Source of the DNA: CAYXFD01 sp964464175 | GTDB lineage: Bacteria; Cloacimonadota; Cloacimonadia; Cloacimonadales; JAJBBL01 | Direction: 5' to 3' | DNA: 64,000 bases | NCBI GenBank assembly: GCA_964464175.1 | Contig: CAYXFD010000015.1 | Coordinates: forward strand, 8,423-72,422 | Part shown: positions 10,133 to 19,280 of the stretch, in pieces | Layout of the letters: each line of letters starts with the position of its first letter | How positions within the stretch are numbered: the first letter of the stretch is position 1 | Notes under the pieces: generated by a model | Databases searched by the model: none | The model's input: the letters and a program-made list of their open reading frames with translations, nothing else | Told to the model about the DNA's origin: nothing | Position numbers and translations under genes: made by a program

Positions 10133-10526
10133 AATGCGATCTCTCCCTTTTCTTTTCGAGATAATATAGAATCAAGGCTGTTACGCCAAAACTAAACTCA
10201 GCTATAAAACTCAACCAGTTTGATCTGTCCCCCGCTCCGTCAAAAAAGATACCGAATAACCTGGCCAGAGAAGCTAAACCTATTGAACCGGCTAAGACGA
10301 TCAAACCATAAATCACTCTTTCCTTCCTTAAGGCAAAAAAGAGCAACAAAGCTCCTAATCCGATTTCCATACCACCTAAAACCGCACGAATATGATTTGC
10401 GCTGCTTCTGGTTGGTAATATTATCCCATCCAGTTCTGTGATTGCATCCGGATGAACAACAAACAACAAGCCGAAACCAAGGTATATCAAGCTTCCCAGT
10501 ACTAAAAAAATCCGGGACAATTTCAT
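10122..10526 (-). CDS. Small membrane protein, DUF4345-like
   Basis: A 134-residue protein with four hydrophobic helices. The pattern HIRAVLGGMEIGLGALLL followed by SIGLASLARLFGIFFDGAG matches what I know of the DUF4345 family, whose function is unknown. The ribosome site GAGAGGAG precedes the ATG. It overlaps the downstream membrane protein gene by 11 bases. The family call comes from pattern memory and would need a profile search. Confidence 0.68.
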   Translation of the reverse strand: MKLSRIFLVLGSLIYLGFGLLFVVHPDAITELDGIILPTRSSANHIRAVLGGMEIGLGALLLFFALRKERVIYGLIVLAGSIGLASLARLFGIFFDGAGDRSNWLSFIAEFSFGVTALILYYLEKKRERSHYEW

Positions 10527-10621
10527 TCAAATCTCCTCTCTCATCTTCTCACTTATGCTCTGCTGAATAATGCGGTTAGAAATCCTGCTAATGCTAACAA
10601 ACTATCCGCTATGGAATATAA

Positions 10622-12091
10622 TCAGTAACCAACAATGATAATATATCCGTCGGTATAAGTCTTTATATCTCCCACATTGAAATGAAAATTGTCACCCTGA
10701 TAAGATTCGGATGGTTGATTAGTACCAAATACCTCATAATCGGCAAACCGGTGAACATCATGAGGATGATTGTAGGGATTACCCGTTCCAAAACTGAGCG
10801 TGACGATCCTGGCATAACGGTCGAGAACTGCCTCTAAAAAGTAACCGTTAGAAGAGGTGCGGCTTCCGTGATGTCCTGCCTTCAAGACATCAGCCGATAA
10901 ATGAAAATCATTATTAACCAGATAACTCTCTACCGATGCTTCAATATCTCCGGTAAAAAGATAGGCAACCTCTCCATATTCTACCCTCAATACAACAGAA
11001 CGATCATTCTCACTGCCGGAACTTACTCCCGGAGGAAGATCAATATTTAAGATCTCGAAACTAACCGCTGAGTCAACAGAGAGAAAATCGCCCGTTTCAA
11101 AACCTAAGGGTTCATCGGGAGATAAATAAAAGTCATACTCGATCCCGTGATTCCGGATATCGGCTAATCCACCCCAATGGTCCATGTGATTATGAGTCTC
11201 GATCAGATAACGAAAATGTCCGATATCTTCATTCAACACATAATTTAACATAAAAGGATATCCTGCCCCGTTCCAGTAGGACGGACTCGAAAAACCGGGA
11301 ACCCGCGATCCATAACCGCCATCTATTGCTATCGCCTGACCCTCAGGGGTCTGGATCAAAACTCCGTCCCCCTGCCTGACATCAATAAAATCTACCCGCA
11401 GCATGGGGTACTGGTTATCAGCAGCCAAAAAAGTCAGCATTGTATCATGAACCGCAGCTGCAGTTTCAACCCTTAGAGCCATCTCATAATAATAACCACC
11501 GCTCTCCACCGGGAGTGGAAAATCTACATAAGACCTTTTCACCGCGGCAGAATAGGCTTTATACCGCAGCCCGGTAAAATTATCTCTCCGGTAAGAAAGG
11601 GTCAGATTAACCGGTTCATTCGTTGACATGAAAAACCTGTTGTTGTGAATCAGCAGATCATTGATCAAAGACGCCTGTTCTTCCTGGATGATTGTGATCT
11701 GATGACTTACGGTACTGCTCCCGGTAGTCATTCCGGCACTGTTCCTCGCTGATACTCTGATCGTATAGATTCCACTCTCCTGGTAGGCATAAGCCATCTC
11801 CAGAGTTGAGCCGCTGGGAGCTAAATCGGTATATTGCGAAACCGTACCGTTACCCCAGTCAAATCTTGCTTGTACCTGGAGCTCTGCGGGGTCTTCTATG
11901 ATAACTCTGGCTATAAAAAAGGTGTTGGTGGACAATGAATCAGGAGCTGCAATTTTACCGGTTATCTCTGGGGGGTGATAATCTGTGGAAAATTTCGTCC
12001 CCTCTCCACAACCGGTAAACAGCACAAGAAAGACGATGATCAGCAAAAAAATCAGCTTCCTGTAAAGCTTCGTCCGTTTATTATTTCTCAT
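10622..12091 (-). CDS. Lipoprotein with PKD-like and ComEC-type metallo-beta-lactamase domains
   Basis: Exported lipoprotein of 489 residues. The signal peptide ends in the lipobox LVLFTGC. A PKD-like beta domain (about 35-130) precedes an MBL-fold hydrolase (about 230-489) with ETHNHMDHWGGL (HxHxDH metal site), a second metal region at FTGDIE and the ComEC-type ending AGHHGS. Soluble relatives are stand-alone versions of the ComEC nuclease-like domain. No channel helices are present, so it is not a DNA-uptake channel. A surface or periplasmic phosphodiesterase or nuclease is the likely activity. It lies 37 bases downstream of its paralog. Confidence 0.85.
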   Translation of the reverse strand: MRNNKRTKLYRKLIFLLIIVFLVLFTGCGEGTKFSTDYHPPEITGKIAAPDSLSTNTFFIARVIIEDPAELQVQARFDWGNGTVSQYTDLAPSGSTLEMAYAYQESGIYTIRVSARNSAGMTTGSSTVSHQITIIQEEQASLINDLLIHNNRFFMSTNEPVNLTLSYRRDNFTGLRYKAYSAAVKRSYVDFPLPVESGGYYYEMALRVETAAAVHDTMLTFLAADNQYPMLRVDFIDVRQGDGVLIQTPEGQAIAIDGGYGSRVPGFSSPSYWNGAGYPFMLNYVLNEDIGHFRYLIETHNHMDHWGGLADIRNHGIEYDFYLSPDEPLGFETGDFLSVDSAVSFEILNIDLPPGVSSGSENDRSVVLRVEYGEVAYLFTGDIEASVESYLVNNDFHLSADVLKAGHHGSRTSSNGYFLEAVLDRYARIVTLSFGTGNPYNHPHDVHRFADYEVFGTNQPSESYQGDNFHFNVGDIKTYTDGYIIIVGY

Positions 12092-12128
12092 TTATCTCTC
12101 AATTTTTTTGTTTCAGACTTGAATATCC

Positions 12129-13442
12129 TCAGTATTTTACTATAATGACCGTTCCGTCACTGAAGGTCTTTATTGTTCCTACATCGAAATGAAAGTTTGT
12201 TCCGGAATAGCTGTAACTCGGCATATTGGTTCCGAAGGTTTCATAATCTTTGAATCTCATCGGACTATGGGGATGACCGTATGGATTACCGGTACCAAAA
12301 CTCAGAGTGACTATTTTGGCAAATTGAGCGAGAACTGAGTTCAGGAAAGCTGGGGTCGATGAGGTCTGACTGCCATGATGACCCGCTTTAAGGACATTTG
12401 CTGAAAGGTCGAAACCACTGCTGAGCAGATACTGTTCAACTTCCCGCTCACCATCTCCGGTCAAAAGATACTCGGTTGAACCGTATGTGATCCTGAGAAC
12501 TATGGAAGTGTTGTTCACCCCACTCCCGATTGCATCAGGCGGATAACCGATATTAAGGATCTGAAAAGAAACGGCAGAATCGAGATTCAAAAAGTCTCCC
12601 CGCTGGTAACCAAGAGAATACTGTGACGACAGATAATAATCATAGCTTATCCCGGCATCGATTATATCCTGCAAACCTCCCCAGTGATCCGAATGTCTGT
12701 GAGTCTCTATCAAATATGAAAAATGGTCAACTCCTGCTTCCTGGACATAGTTGAGCATCAAGGGCTCTCCTAAACCATTCCAATCCTCTTCCGATGCCCA
12801 GCCGGGAGAATATGTCCCATACCCTCCATCGACGGCTATACTCTGTCCTTCAGGGGTTCTGATCAATGTTCCGTCTCCTTGGGCGACATCAACAAAATCA
12901 ACTTTCAGAAAAGCGTTATCAACTGCTTTACCATAGAAGAAAAAGAGGGTATCCTTATAAGCAGTTTCACTGTAAACGGTTATATCCATGCGATAGAGAA
13001 TGTTATCACCGCTGACCGGCACCGAAAAAGTTCTTAAAGCTGATTTATCATTGCCTGAGTAACCCTTATAACGCTCTTCATTTTCATCGACATTGTGATA
13101 TCTGAACTCCAGATCAACCGGCTCGAGTGCCTTTATCTCGAAGGTATTATCATAGATGGTGATGTATTCAATCAGATAGGGATCGTAATTCTCTCCAGGA
13201 ACGAACAGATTCTTACCGTCCCCGCAGGAGGTCAGAAGTATTACCGTAAAAAGAAGAAGTAGTGCTATCAAAGGAACTTGATGTCTTGATCTTTTTTTCC
13301 CATTCTTACTCCCATTAGTATTACAGGAGTTTCCCGAACGATTCAGCTCTTCATCGGAATTATCACAATAAACATTCTTCCGGACTTGACTCTTAAAGAC
13401 GGTCAAGCTTATTAATGGTATTCTTCTTAAGTTCTTCTGCAA
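12129..13442 (-). CDS. Paralogous ComEC-type metallo-beta-lactamase lipoprotein with doubtful start
   Basis: Second copy of the MBL lipoprotein, without the PKD domain. The metal site is ETHRHSDHWGGL and the ending AGHHGSQTSS matches its neighbour. The open frame runs to a TTG at 13442 with no good ribosome site, which would put about 50 polar residues before the lipoprotein signal (VPLIALLLLFTVILLTSC). A much better start is ATG at 13303, with GGGAG five bases upstream, but it is one base out of frame across an A7 run (13292-13298 on this strand reads as T7). One more A would give MGKKRSRHQVPL..., an ideal signal peptide like the paralog's. Either a sequencing error or slippage is possible. 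Confidence 0.8.
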   Translation of the reverse strand: MQKNLRRIPLISLTVFKSQVRKNVYCDNSDEELNRSGNSCNTNGSKNGKKRSRHQVPLIALLLLFTVILLTSCGDGKNLFVPGENYDPYLIEYITIYDNTFEIKALEPVDLEFRYHNVDENEERYKGYSGNDKSALRTFSVPVSGDNILYRMDITVYSETAYKDTLFFFYGKAVDNAFLKVDFVDVAQGDGTLIRTPEGQSIAVDGGYGTYSPGWASEEDWNGLGEPLMLNYVQEAGVDHFSYLIETHRHSDHWGGLQDIIDAGISYDYYLSSQYSLGYQRGDFLNLDSAVSFQILNIGYPPDAIGSGVNNTSIVLRITYGSTEYLLTGDGEREVEQYLLSSGFDLSANVLKAGHHGSQTSSTPAFLNSVLAQFAKIVTLSFGTGNPYGHPHSPMRFKDYETFGTNMPSYSYSGTNFHFDVGTIKTFSDGTVIIVKY

Positions 13443-14246
13443 TTTATGTACCTGCTTTGATCTATTCTTTTCTTATATATTCTAAACAACTTACTTCTTT
13501 GAGCAAGATTTTTCATTCTAATTGTTGCTATTGCCTGTCAACCTCTTTTTCCATCTCTTTTTCCTGTTTCTACGCTCCTGATACCACCGTTCTCTTCAGA
13601 GCAAATCTATATTTACCTAACCCGCATCATATCTTGAAGCAGTTTAAGTGATATCAGATTTTCCCGTCCCGGATAGTGTCTTCTTCTCTCCTTACCCTTA
13701 ACATGATCTTGAGGAAATTTATCCGCTCTTCTCCTGAAGCAGAGTTATCAACTCTGAATCCTGCAAGTTTGAACCCTTACTCTAAACTATTTATCCTTAT
13801 CTCTCTGCTCACAGAAACAGATCTGCTGACTCCTTTATTCTGTGAATTAATCAAGATGAGATCTCAAGGTAATCAGAGAGAACTAATCCAGTTTATTCGA
13901 GCCGATTGTGGAGATACTCTCTGATTACCTAATAGTAAGCAAGAGATATTCCCTCACTCAAACTGCTGCCGGAAGGGTAGTTAATTGCAAGAAAATGAGT
14001 TATTGGTTAATCAATATGAGAAACAATAGCAAAAGTTCAGTCACAGAATAAAAGAAGGTGCCGCAAAAACCAGGAGATCTAACTTAGAACCGGTAAAAGT
14101 TCTTCTCCTTTTAAGCCGGGAGAGCAATTATCGAAACTCCAGATTTCCTCTAAAAAACTCTGACTGCTGAGCAAGACAAGCAGGGTTGCATCTTTATCAC
14201 AAAGGTTAGAAAGAAATATGGTCTTTTCAGGAACTACTTCCTGCCG
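13443..14246. other. Gene-poor interval upstream of the metallo-beta-lactamase pair
   Basis: About 800 bases in which I find no convincing gene. An 82-codon open frame at 13676-13924 (+) lacks a ribosome site and resembles no family. On the minus strand TTGACA at 13541-13536 followed after 15 bases by TAGAAT is a possible promoter for the lipoprotein pair. A weak terminator-like hairpin sits at 14072-14109. Confidence 0.5.
14072..14109 (-). terminator. Possible terminator of the TagF-like gene
   Basis: Read on the minus strand, AGGAGA pairs with TCTCCT, with an inner AGAAC/GGTTCT pairing and an eight-base asymmetric bulge, followed by TGGTTTTT. It lies about 140 bases past the stop of the TagF-like gene. 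The stem is imperfect, so this is tentative. Confidence 0.35.
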
Positions 14247-15299
14247 TTACTCTTTTCTTAATTCCGGCAGCAGCTTAACAATCTCTTCAGCTGCTCTTAA
14301 TCCGGCTTTCCCGTCTAATTTATCAAACATTATTCTATTTGCGGCAGCTCTTTCTTTTTCCCGCAATCCGGGAAATGCTTCATACTTCTCTATTGCCGGC
14401 AGCAGTTCTTCGAATCTCTCTATCCTTAAGCTTATACTGTCGATGATCTCTTCAATTTCCTCTAAACCCCTTTTACCTATTTCACATCTAAAAGTGATAA
14501 TCGGTTTATTAAGGGCACAACATTCTCCCAGGATCGAACTGGTATCTCCCACACAATAATCAGAGATCATAATGTATGGTAAAGTCTCTTCCTTTTCGAT
14601 AAAAAAGATGCCGGGTGTGGAAGAGATAACTTGCCGGTGTTGTTTATCGATCCAGGGGTGCAAAGAGACAATAATGTTGAAAGTATCGGACAGTTCGCCT
14701 ACTCTCTCAGACCATTTAAAAAAAGCAGACATTCCTGACTCTATCCAGGTTGCTGTAAACAGGATAGTTTTTTTTGCCTTATCAATCTTAGCTTTCAGAT
14801 AATACTCCTGCAGGGTCTCCTCATTCAATTCTCCGTTAAAAGCTCTGTCGAGTTTAGGAAAACCAACCGATTTCGAGCAATTAACCCCGATTTTTTCTGC
14901 TGCTTCCTGATCAGCTTCACTGGTCATCAGATAAAGATCAAAAAGATTGAAATTCGCAGCCTTGGTCAGTCTTTTAAAGTGATATGGACCATGCCGCATC
15001 CCAATCTTGATGATATCTTTTGCAGGGAATTTATGACAGGAATGCCGGCACATGATAACCGCTTTCGGGAAAAAAGGCATTCTATATACTGTTCTTTTTT
15101 GCCTGAGAAAAAGAGCTTCGGTTTGACGGTTATCAGTTAAAATCGGTAGGGGTTGTAAAAACTTTTGCACCGGTTGGAATATCTCCCAATCAAGATAACT
15201 TGGACAGTAGAAAACAACCGGTAAGGTTTTTTTCCAGCTGTTCAAAATCTTGTAGATAATCGTGTAAGGTATCCGATATAGATAATAACTGAAAACCAT
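14247..15299 (-). CDS. CDP-glycerol glycerophosphotransferase-like protein (TagF/TagB-like)
   Basis: GT-B-fold transferase of 350 residues. The central GMRHGPYHFKR and the late SDYCVGDTSSILGECCALNKPIITF correspond to the conserved HG..K and SDYSS..E segments of the CDP-glycerol poly(glycerophosphate) transferase family. In Gram-positives these build teichoic acid; in Gram-negatives relatives decorate LPS or capsule, which fits the divergent LPS genes next door. The start follows CGGAGT. Donor and acceptor cannot be told from sequence. Confidence 0.72.
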   Translation of the reverse strand: MVFSYYLYRIPYTIIYKILNSWKKTLPVVFYCPSYLDWEIFQPVQKFLQPLPILTDNRQTEALFLRQKRTVYRMPFFPKAVIMCRHSCHKFPAKDIIKIGMRHGPYHFKRLTKAANFNLFDLYLMTSEADQEAAEKIGVNCSKSVGFPKLDRAFNGELNEETLQEYYLKAKIDKAKKTILFTATWIESGMSAFFKWSERVGELSDTFNIIVSLHPWIDKQHRQVISSTPGIFFIEKEETLPYIMISDYCVGDTSSILGECCALNKPIITFRCEIGKRGLEEIEEIIDSISLRIERFEELLPAIEKYEAFPGLREKERAAANRIMFDKLDGKAGLRAAEEIVKLLPELRKE

Positions 15300-15355
15300 G
15301 CTGACTCCGTTTCTTCTTCTTGATAACTAAAAGAAAAACAACTCTCTGTTGCAGG

Positions 15356-15384
15356 CAAAACCCGTTTTTACAACAATGTGTCAA
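15356..15384 (-). promoter_or_regulatory. Candidate promoter of the TagF-like gene
   Basis: Minus-strand TTGACA (15384-15379), then 19 bases, then TTTG (15359-15356), about 57 bases before the start codon. There is no TATAAT box at the usual distance. The TTG...TTTG arrangement recalls the Bacteroidota -33/-7 promoter type. Confidence 0.35.
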
Positions 15385-15423
15385 GAAAAAGAACCATAAC
15401 AGCGGCGATTGACCCCCGCAAGA

Positions 15424-15588
15424 ATGAAAATGAAAGCTTCTCTTAGCCTATCTCGCTCCGATTATCAAAACTGGGTAAATCAGCTTAAGGAAATCCGCAA
15501 AAAGAGTTTTTGGTGTCCCTTGAGCGATTTGAGTTGTCGTGAACAATTTCAACTATTGAATCACCTGCCAACTATTCTCCGGGCATAG
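15424..15588 (+). CDS. Possible small protein of 54 residues
   Basis: Short open frame reading MKMKASLSLSRSDYQNWVNQ and onward, rich in W, K and L, ending LLNHLPTILRA. It looks protein-like in composition but has no clear ribosome site and no family I know. It lies in the 375-base divergent gap between the TagF-like gene and the M42 peptidase gene. The rest of that gap holds only promoter candidates. Confidence 0.22.
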   Translation: MKMKASLSLSRSDYQNWVNQLKEIRKKSFWCPLSDLSCREQFQLLNHLPTILRA

Positions 15589-15674
15589 AGAAGAAACCAA
15601 ATCCTTGACAAAAAAAGAGTTTGAGAGGATTTATTCAGAGTAATGATATAGAGGCAAGCAAGGAGAAAAATGAG

Positions 15675-16739
15675 ATGACTTCTTTGGAATTATTGATGAA
15701 ACTGACACTAACCCCCGGAGTCTCGGGCTTCGAAGAAAAGATTTCCGGAATTATGATCGAAGAATTGGGTGAAGATATCCCCTATCAAAAAGACAAACTC
15801 GGCTCAATTGCTTTTGAATACAAGGGAGAAAGTGACAGTCCGAGAATTATGATAGTCGGACATCAGGATGAGATCGGTTTTATTGTAACCCGGATTGAGA
15901 AAAACGGATTATTACGTTTTCATAATCTCGGCGGCTGGGATTGGAGAACGCTCCTGTCTTCACCCGTAACTGTTATTAACAGCAAAGGAGAATTGATAAA
16001 CGGAGTTATCGGTTCAGTCCCAATTCACTACGTCAGGGGTAATCTGACCGAGCTAAAACTGGAAGATATGTTCATCGATATCGGAGCAGTTTCAGATGAA
16101 GATGTTCTGGAAGGTTTTGCGATCAGCCCCGGATCACCGGTAGTTCCCACCCCTCACTTTGTCCACCAGAAACGGAACAACCTGATCTTTTCCAAGGCTT
16201 TTGATGACCGGGTCGGAATTGCAGCAGCCATAGAGACCGGGAAGTATCTCTCCCGGCAGGCTCATCCCAACACCGTATATTGCTGCGGCAGTGTTCAGGA
16301 AGAGGTTGGTATTCGGGGTGCACAGACTCTGTCTGCCCTGATTAAACCCGATATCGCCGTCATCGTGGAAGGGGTTCCGGCTGATGATTTTCCCGGTAAT
16401 GAAGGGAAAGCGCAAAACTGCTTGGGCAAGGGTGTACATATCCGGCTCTTTGACCCGACCATGCTGACTAAGCCTCCCTTAAGCAGATTTGTTATAGCTC
16501 TGGCAGAAAAAAACGGGATCCCCTATCAGACTTCAGTTCGTACTTCCGGCGGGACGGACGCTAAGGTTATTCATGTTAGTAATACCGGTGTTCCTTCAAT
16601 CGTATTGGGAGTCCCCGTCCGCTATGCTCACAGTCACAATGGAATAATGTCACTTGCTGATTATGATTGTTGCCTGCAGTTAGTGAAGGAAATTGTCAAA
16701 AACCTTGATAGCCATAAATATAAGGAGATTTTAAGTTGA
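15675..16739 (+). CDS. M42 family aminopeptidase
   Basis: Cytoplasmic dizinc aminopeptidase of the M42 (glutamyl aminopeptidase/FrvX) family, which forms large dodecamers and trims peptides. Metal-site motifs are visible: VGHQDEIGF (His, Asp), SKAFDDRVG (bridging Asp), QEEVGIRGAQ (catalytic and metal Glu), and the late YAHSHNG His. I chose ATG 15675 (MTSLELLMKL) because AGGAG at 15661-15665 precedes it; an in-frame TTG at 15621 would add 18 residues. Its stop overlaps the start of murI by four bases. Confidence 0.92.
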   Translation: MTSLELLMKLTLTPGVSGFEEKISGIMIEELGEDIPYQKDKLGSIAFEYKGESDSPRIMIVGHQDEIGFIVTRIEKNGLLRFHNLGGWDWRTLLSSPVTVINSKGELINGVIGSVPIHYVRGNLTELKLEDMFIDIGAVSDEDVLEGFAISPGSPVVPTPHFVHQKRNNLIFSKAFDDRVGIAAAIETGKYLSRQAHPNTVYCCGSVQEEVGIRGAQTLSALIKPDIAVIVEGVPADDFPGNEGKAQNCLGKGVHIRLFDPTMLTKPPLSRFVIALAEKNGIPYQTSVRTSGGTDAKVIHVSNTGVPSIVLGVPVRYAHSHNGIMSLADYDCCLQLVKEIVKNLDSHKYKEILS

Positions 16740-17563
16740 ACGGTAAACCGATAGGGATATTTGATTCGGGAGTTGGAGGTTTAACCGTCTTTTCCGAAAT
16801 ACGTAAACGCTTTCCTGCTGAGGATTTGATCTATTTTGGTGACACCGCCCGGGTACCTTACGGACCGAAATCTAAGAATACGATTGTCGATTATTCGGTG
16901 CAAAATACCCGTTTTTTAGCCGGCTTTCAGGTGAAACTGATTATCGTTGCCTGTAATACATCCTCAGCAGTTGCTATTGATCTTCTCCGAGAACAGTTTT
17001 CGCTTCCCATAATCGGGGTCCTGGAACCGGGAGCTGAAAAAGCAGTGGCAGCATCTAAAAGCGGCAGGATAGGGATTATCGGGACCGAAGGGACGATCAA
17101 CAGTTCTGCCTATCCCAAAGAGATTAAAAAGCTCAATCCCTCCGCTGCTACATATTCTCAATCCTGTCCCCTCTTTGTTCCCCTGGTAGAAGAAGGATGG
17201 CAGGACCACCCGGTCGCTTTTGAGATAGTTAAGGAGTACCTTGCTCCTCTGTTAGCAGAAAAGATTGATACACTTGTTCTGGGCTGCACTCATTATCCCA
17301 TTTTAAAAAAAATGATCAAACGGGTGGTAGGAAATGATATTGCTTTGATCGATAGTGCAGAGACCATTTCGGAATATCTTGAGAACTATCTTCGCCTGCA
17401 AGATAATAATCCGGAAGCAAAAAGTCCTGACCGGCAGAAAGGGAAAGATTACTTTTATGTCAGTGATAATGAAAAGAAATTCAAAGACATAGCCTCCAGG
17501 ATTTTACAAGAGAATATCGAGAATCTTGTCCGGGTTAAACTGGCGGAAAGCTGGTTCATCTAA
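16736..17563 (+). CDS. murI: Glutamate racemase
   Basis: Converts L- to D-glutamate for peptidoglycan. The 275-residue protein has the three signatures GIFDSGVGGLTV, VACNTSS and LGCTHYPIL, with the two catalytic cysteines (CNT and GCT). It starts with TTG within TTGA, overlapping the upstream stop codon; AAGGAG lies eight bases before. It leads into four glycosyltransferase genes, so wall precursor and LPS-core synthesis share a transcript. Confidence 0.95.
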   Translation: MNGKPIGIFDSGVGGLTVFSEIRKRFPAEDLIYFGDTARVPYGPKSKNTIVDYSVQNTRFLAGFQVKLIIVACNTSSAVAIDLLREQFSLPIIGVLEPGAEKAVAASKSGRIGIIGTEGTINSSAYPKEIKKLNPSAATYSQSCPLFVPLVEEGWQDHPVAFEIVKEYLAPLLAEKIDTLVLGCTHYPILKKMIKRVVGNDIALIDSAETISEYLENYLRLQDNNPEAKSPDRQKGKDYFYVSDNEKKFKDIASRILQENIENLVRVKLAESWFI

Positions 17564-17574
17564 GGGAGAGATTA

Positions 17575-18519
17575 ATGAAGATCAGTGGTTTTTCATTTGT
17601 TCGTAACGGGATAAAACTATACTATCCGGTCGTTGAGTCCATTCGTTCCATTCTTCCTATCTGTGATGAGTTTGTCATTGCAGTGGGAGAAGGTGATGAT
17701 GATGATAGAACCCGGGAAGAGATCAGCAGGTTGAAGGATCCCAAAATCAGAATAATCGATACCGTCTGGGAAGAGAAGTATTTTGACAGAGGAATTATCA
17801 ACTCCCTGCAGACAGATGTCGCTAAAAATGCCTGTTCCGGTGACTGGCTTTTCTATCTGCAGGCTGATGAGGTTGTCCATGAACGATATTTACCGACAAT
17901 AAAGGAGCGGTGCCGGGAACTTTTAACCAGGAAAGAAGTCGAGGGGCTCCTCTTCCGCTACAAACACTTTTGGGGAGACTATAACCACTATCATTCGGGG
18001 CATGGCTGGTATCCTCACGAGATAAGGATTATCAGAAATCACCCCAATATTCACTCCTGGCAAAGTGCTCAGTCATTCCGTTTTTTTTCCCATTATGACA
18101 ACCCCAGGCAGCCGGAAGGAACGAGAAAACTAAACGTTGCTGCTGTGGACGCTGAGATATTTCATTACGGCTGGGTCAGACCCCCACATCTCATGCAGAA
18201 CAAGAGCAGAGCTCTTAATTCCATACACTGGGGTAAGAAAAAGGCAGATCAGTTCTATGAAAAAGCACCGGCAGAATTTGATTACGGACCCTTGAACCTG
18301 TTATCGGTTTATCAGGATACACATCCTGAAGTTATGCAGGAGATGATCGCTGCCTTGAACTGGGAAGCCAAATTGCAGTATTCGGGTAAAAAGAGCCCTT
18401 ACCGTGAACCTCATAAACATGAGATGTTCAAATACAGACTGCTTAGTTTTATGGAGCGGGTACTGAACAAAGGTAAACATATAGGTGGTTTTCAAAACTA
18501 CAAGCTATTGAAAATATAG
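17575..18519 (+). CDS. Family 2-like glycosyltransferase
   Basis: A 314-residue GT-A-type transferase without membrane helices. The N-terminal half has the nucleotide-sugar fold (FVIAVGEGDDDDRT, then GDWLFYLQADEVVHE as the DxD-like metal site). The second half is unlike common GT2 enzymes. GGGAGAG precedes the ATG and the gap to murI is 11 bases. The sugar and acceptor are unknown; the setting suggests LPS core or a related surface glycan. Confidence 0.78.
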   Translation: MKISGFSFVRNGIKLYYPVVESIRSILPICDEFVIAVGEGDDDDRTREEISRLKDPKIRIIDTVWEEKYFDRGIINSLQTDVAKNACSGDWLFYLQADEVVHERYLPTIKERCRELLTRKEVEGLLFRYKHFWGDYNHYHSGHGWYPHEIRIIRNHPNIHSWQSAQSFRFFSHYDNPRQPEGTRKLNVAAVDAEIFHYGWVRPPHLMQNKSRALNSIHWGKKKADQFYEKAPAEFDYGPLNLLSVYQDTHPEVMQEMIAALNWEAKLQYSGKKSPYREPHKHEMFKYRLLSFMERVLNKGKHIGGFQNYKLLKI

Positions 18520-18533
18520 ATAGTCATCTCAAG

Positions 18534-19280
18534 ATGCCGGTTAAACTCTCAGTTACAATTATCACCAAAAATGAGGAAAAGAATATCGGGCGGTGTTTAG
18601 AATCGCTGGAAGGGGCAGATGAGATAGTCGTTGTTGATTCCGGTTCTACCGATAAAACCCTGGAGATCTGCCGGAGCTTTGACTGCCGGATCGTTGAAAC
18701 GGAGTGGCTTGGATTCGGTAAAACAAAACAGTTTGCTGTAAATTTAGCAGCGAATGACTGGATTTTATCAATAGATGCAGACGAAGAATTATCCCCGGGA
18801 TTGAAGAGAGAGATAATCGCCCTAAAAAGGGAGGAATTCGGGAACAAAGCTTACAGAATCAAGAGAAGCTCTTTCTATTTGGGAAAGATGATCAGATTCT
18901 GTGGCTGGCAGACCGATGCCCCTCTGCGGATTTTCAACAGGTTACACGGAAACTTTAATGATAAACCGTTGCACGAATCTGTGGTCACCAAACAGCAGGT
19001 TACTACTCTCAAAAACAGAATGTATCACTACACTTACCCGACCCTGGAATCACACTTCACGAAAATGAGATCCTACGGAGATATTGCAGCTCAATATTTA
19101 CACAGTAAGGGAAAAAAGAGCTGCCAGTCCGAAGCATGCCTGCGGGGAGTTTTCAAATTCCTGAAGATGTTCATCCTGCAACTTGGCTTTCTTGATGGAT
19201 TGACCGGCTATAAACTATGCAAGAATTCCGCCTGGGGTATAAGGTACAAGTACCAAAAATTAGCAGAATTGAATAGATGA
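18534..19280 (+). CDS. LPS-core-type family 2 glycosyltransferase (WaaE-like)
   Basis: A 248-residue GT2 enzyme. The start LSVTIITKNEEKNIGRCLESL, then VVVDSGSTDKT, WILSIDADEELS (DxD) and FCGWQTDAPLRIF follow the WaaE/KdtX group that adds sugars to the inner LPS core. The ribosome site is weak. The stop overlaps the next start by four bases (ATGA), so translation is coupled. Confidence 0.85.
   Translation: MPVKLSVTIITKNEEKNIGRCLESLEGADEIVVVDSGSTDKTLEICRSFDCRIVETEWLGFGKTKQFAVNLAANDWILSIDADEELSPGLKREIIALKREEFGNKAYRIKRSSFYLGKMIRFCGWQTDAPLRIFNRLHGNFNDKPLHESVVTKQQVTTLKNRMYHYTYPTLESHFTKMRSYGDIAAQYLHSKGKKSCQSEACLRGVFKFLKMFILQLGFLDGLTGYKLCKNSAWGIRYKYQKLAELNR

Noticed and set aside
13676..13924. 82-codon open frame in the 800-base gap
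   Set aside because: Starts with GTG without a ribosome site, resembles nothing and has no coding-like composition.
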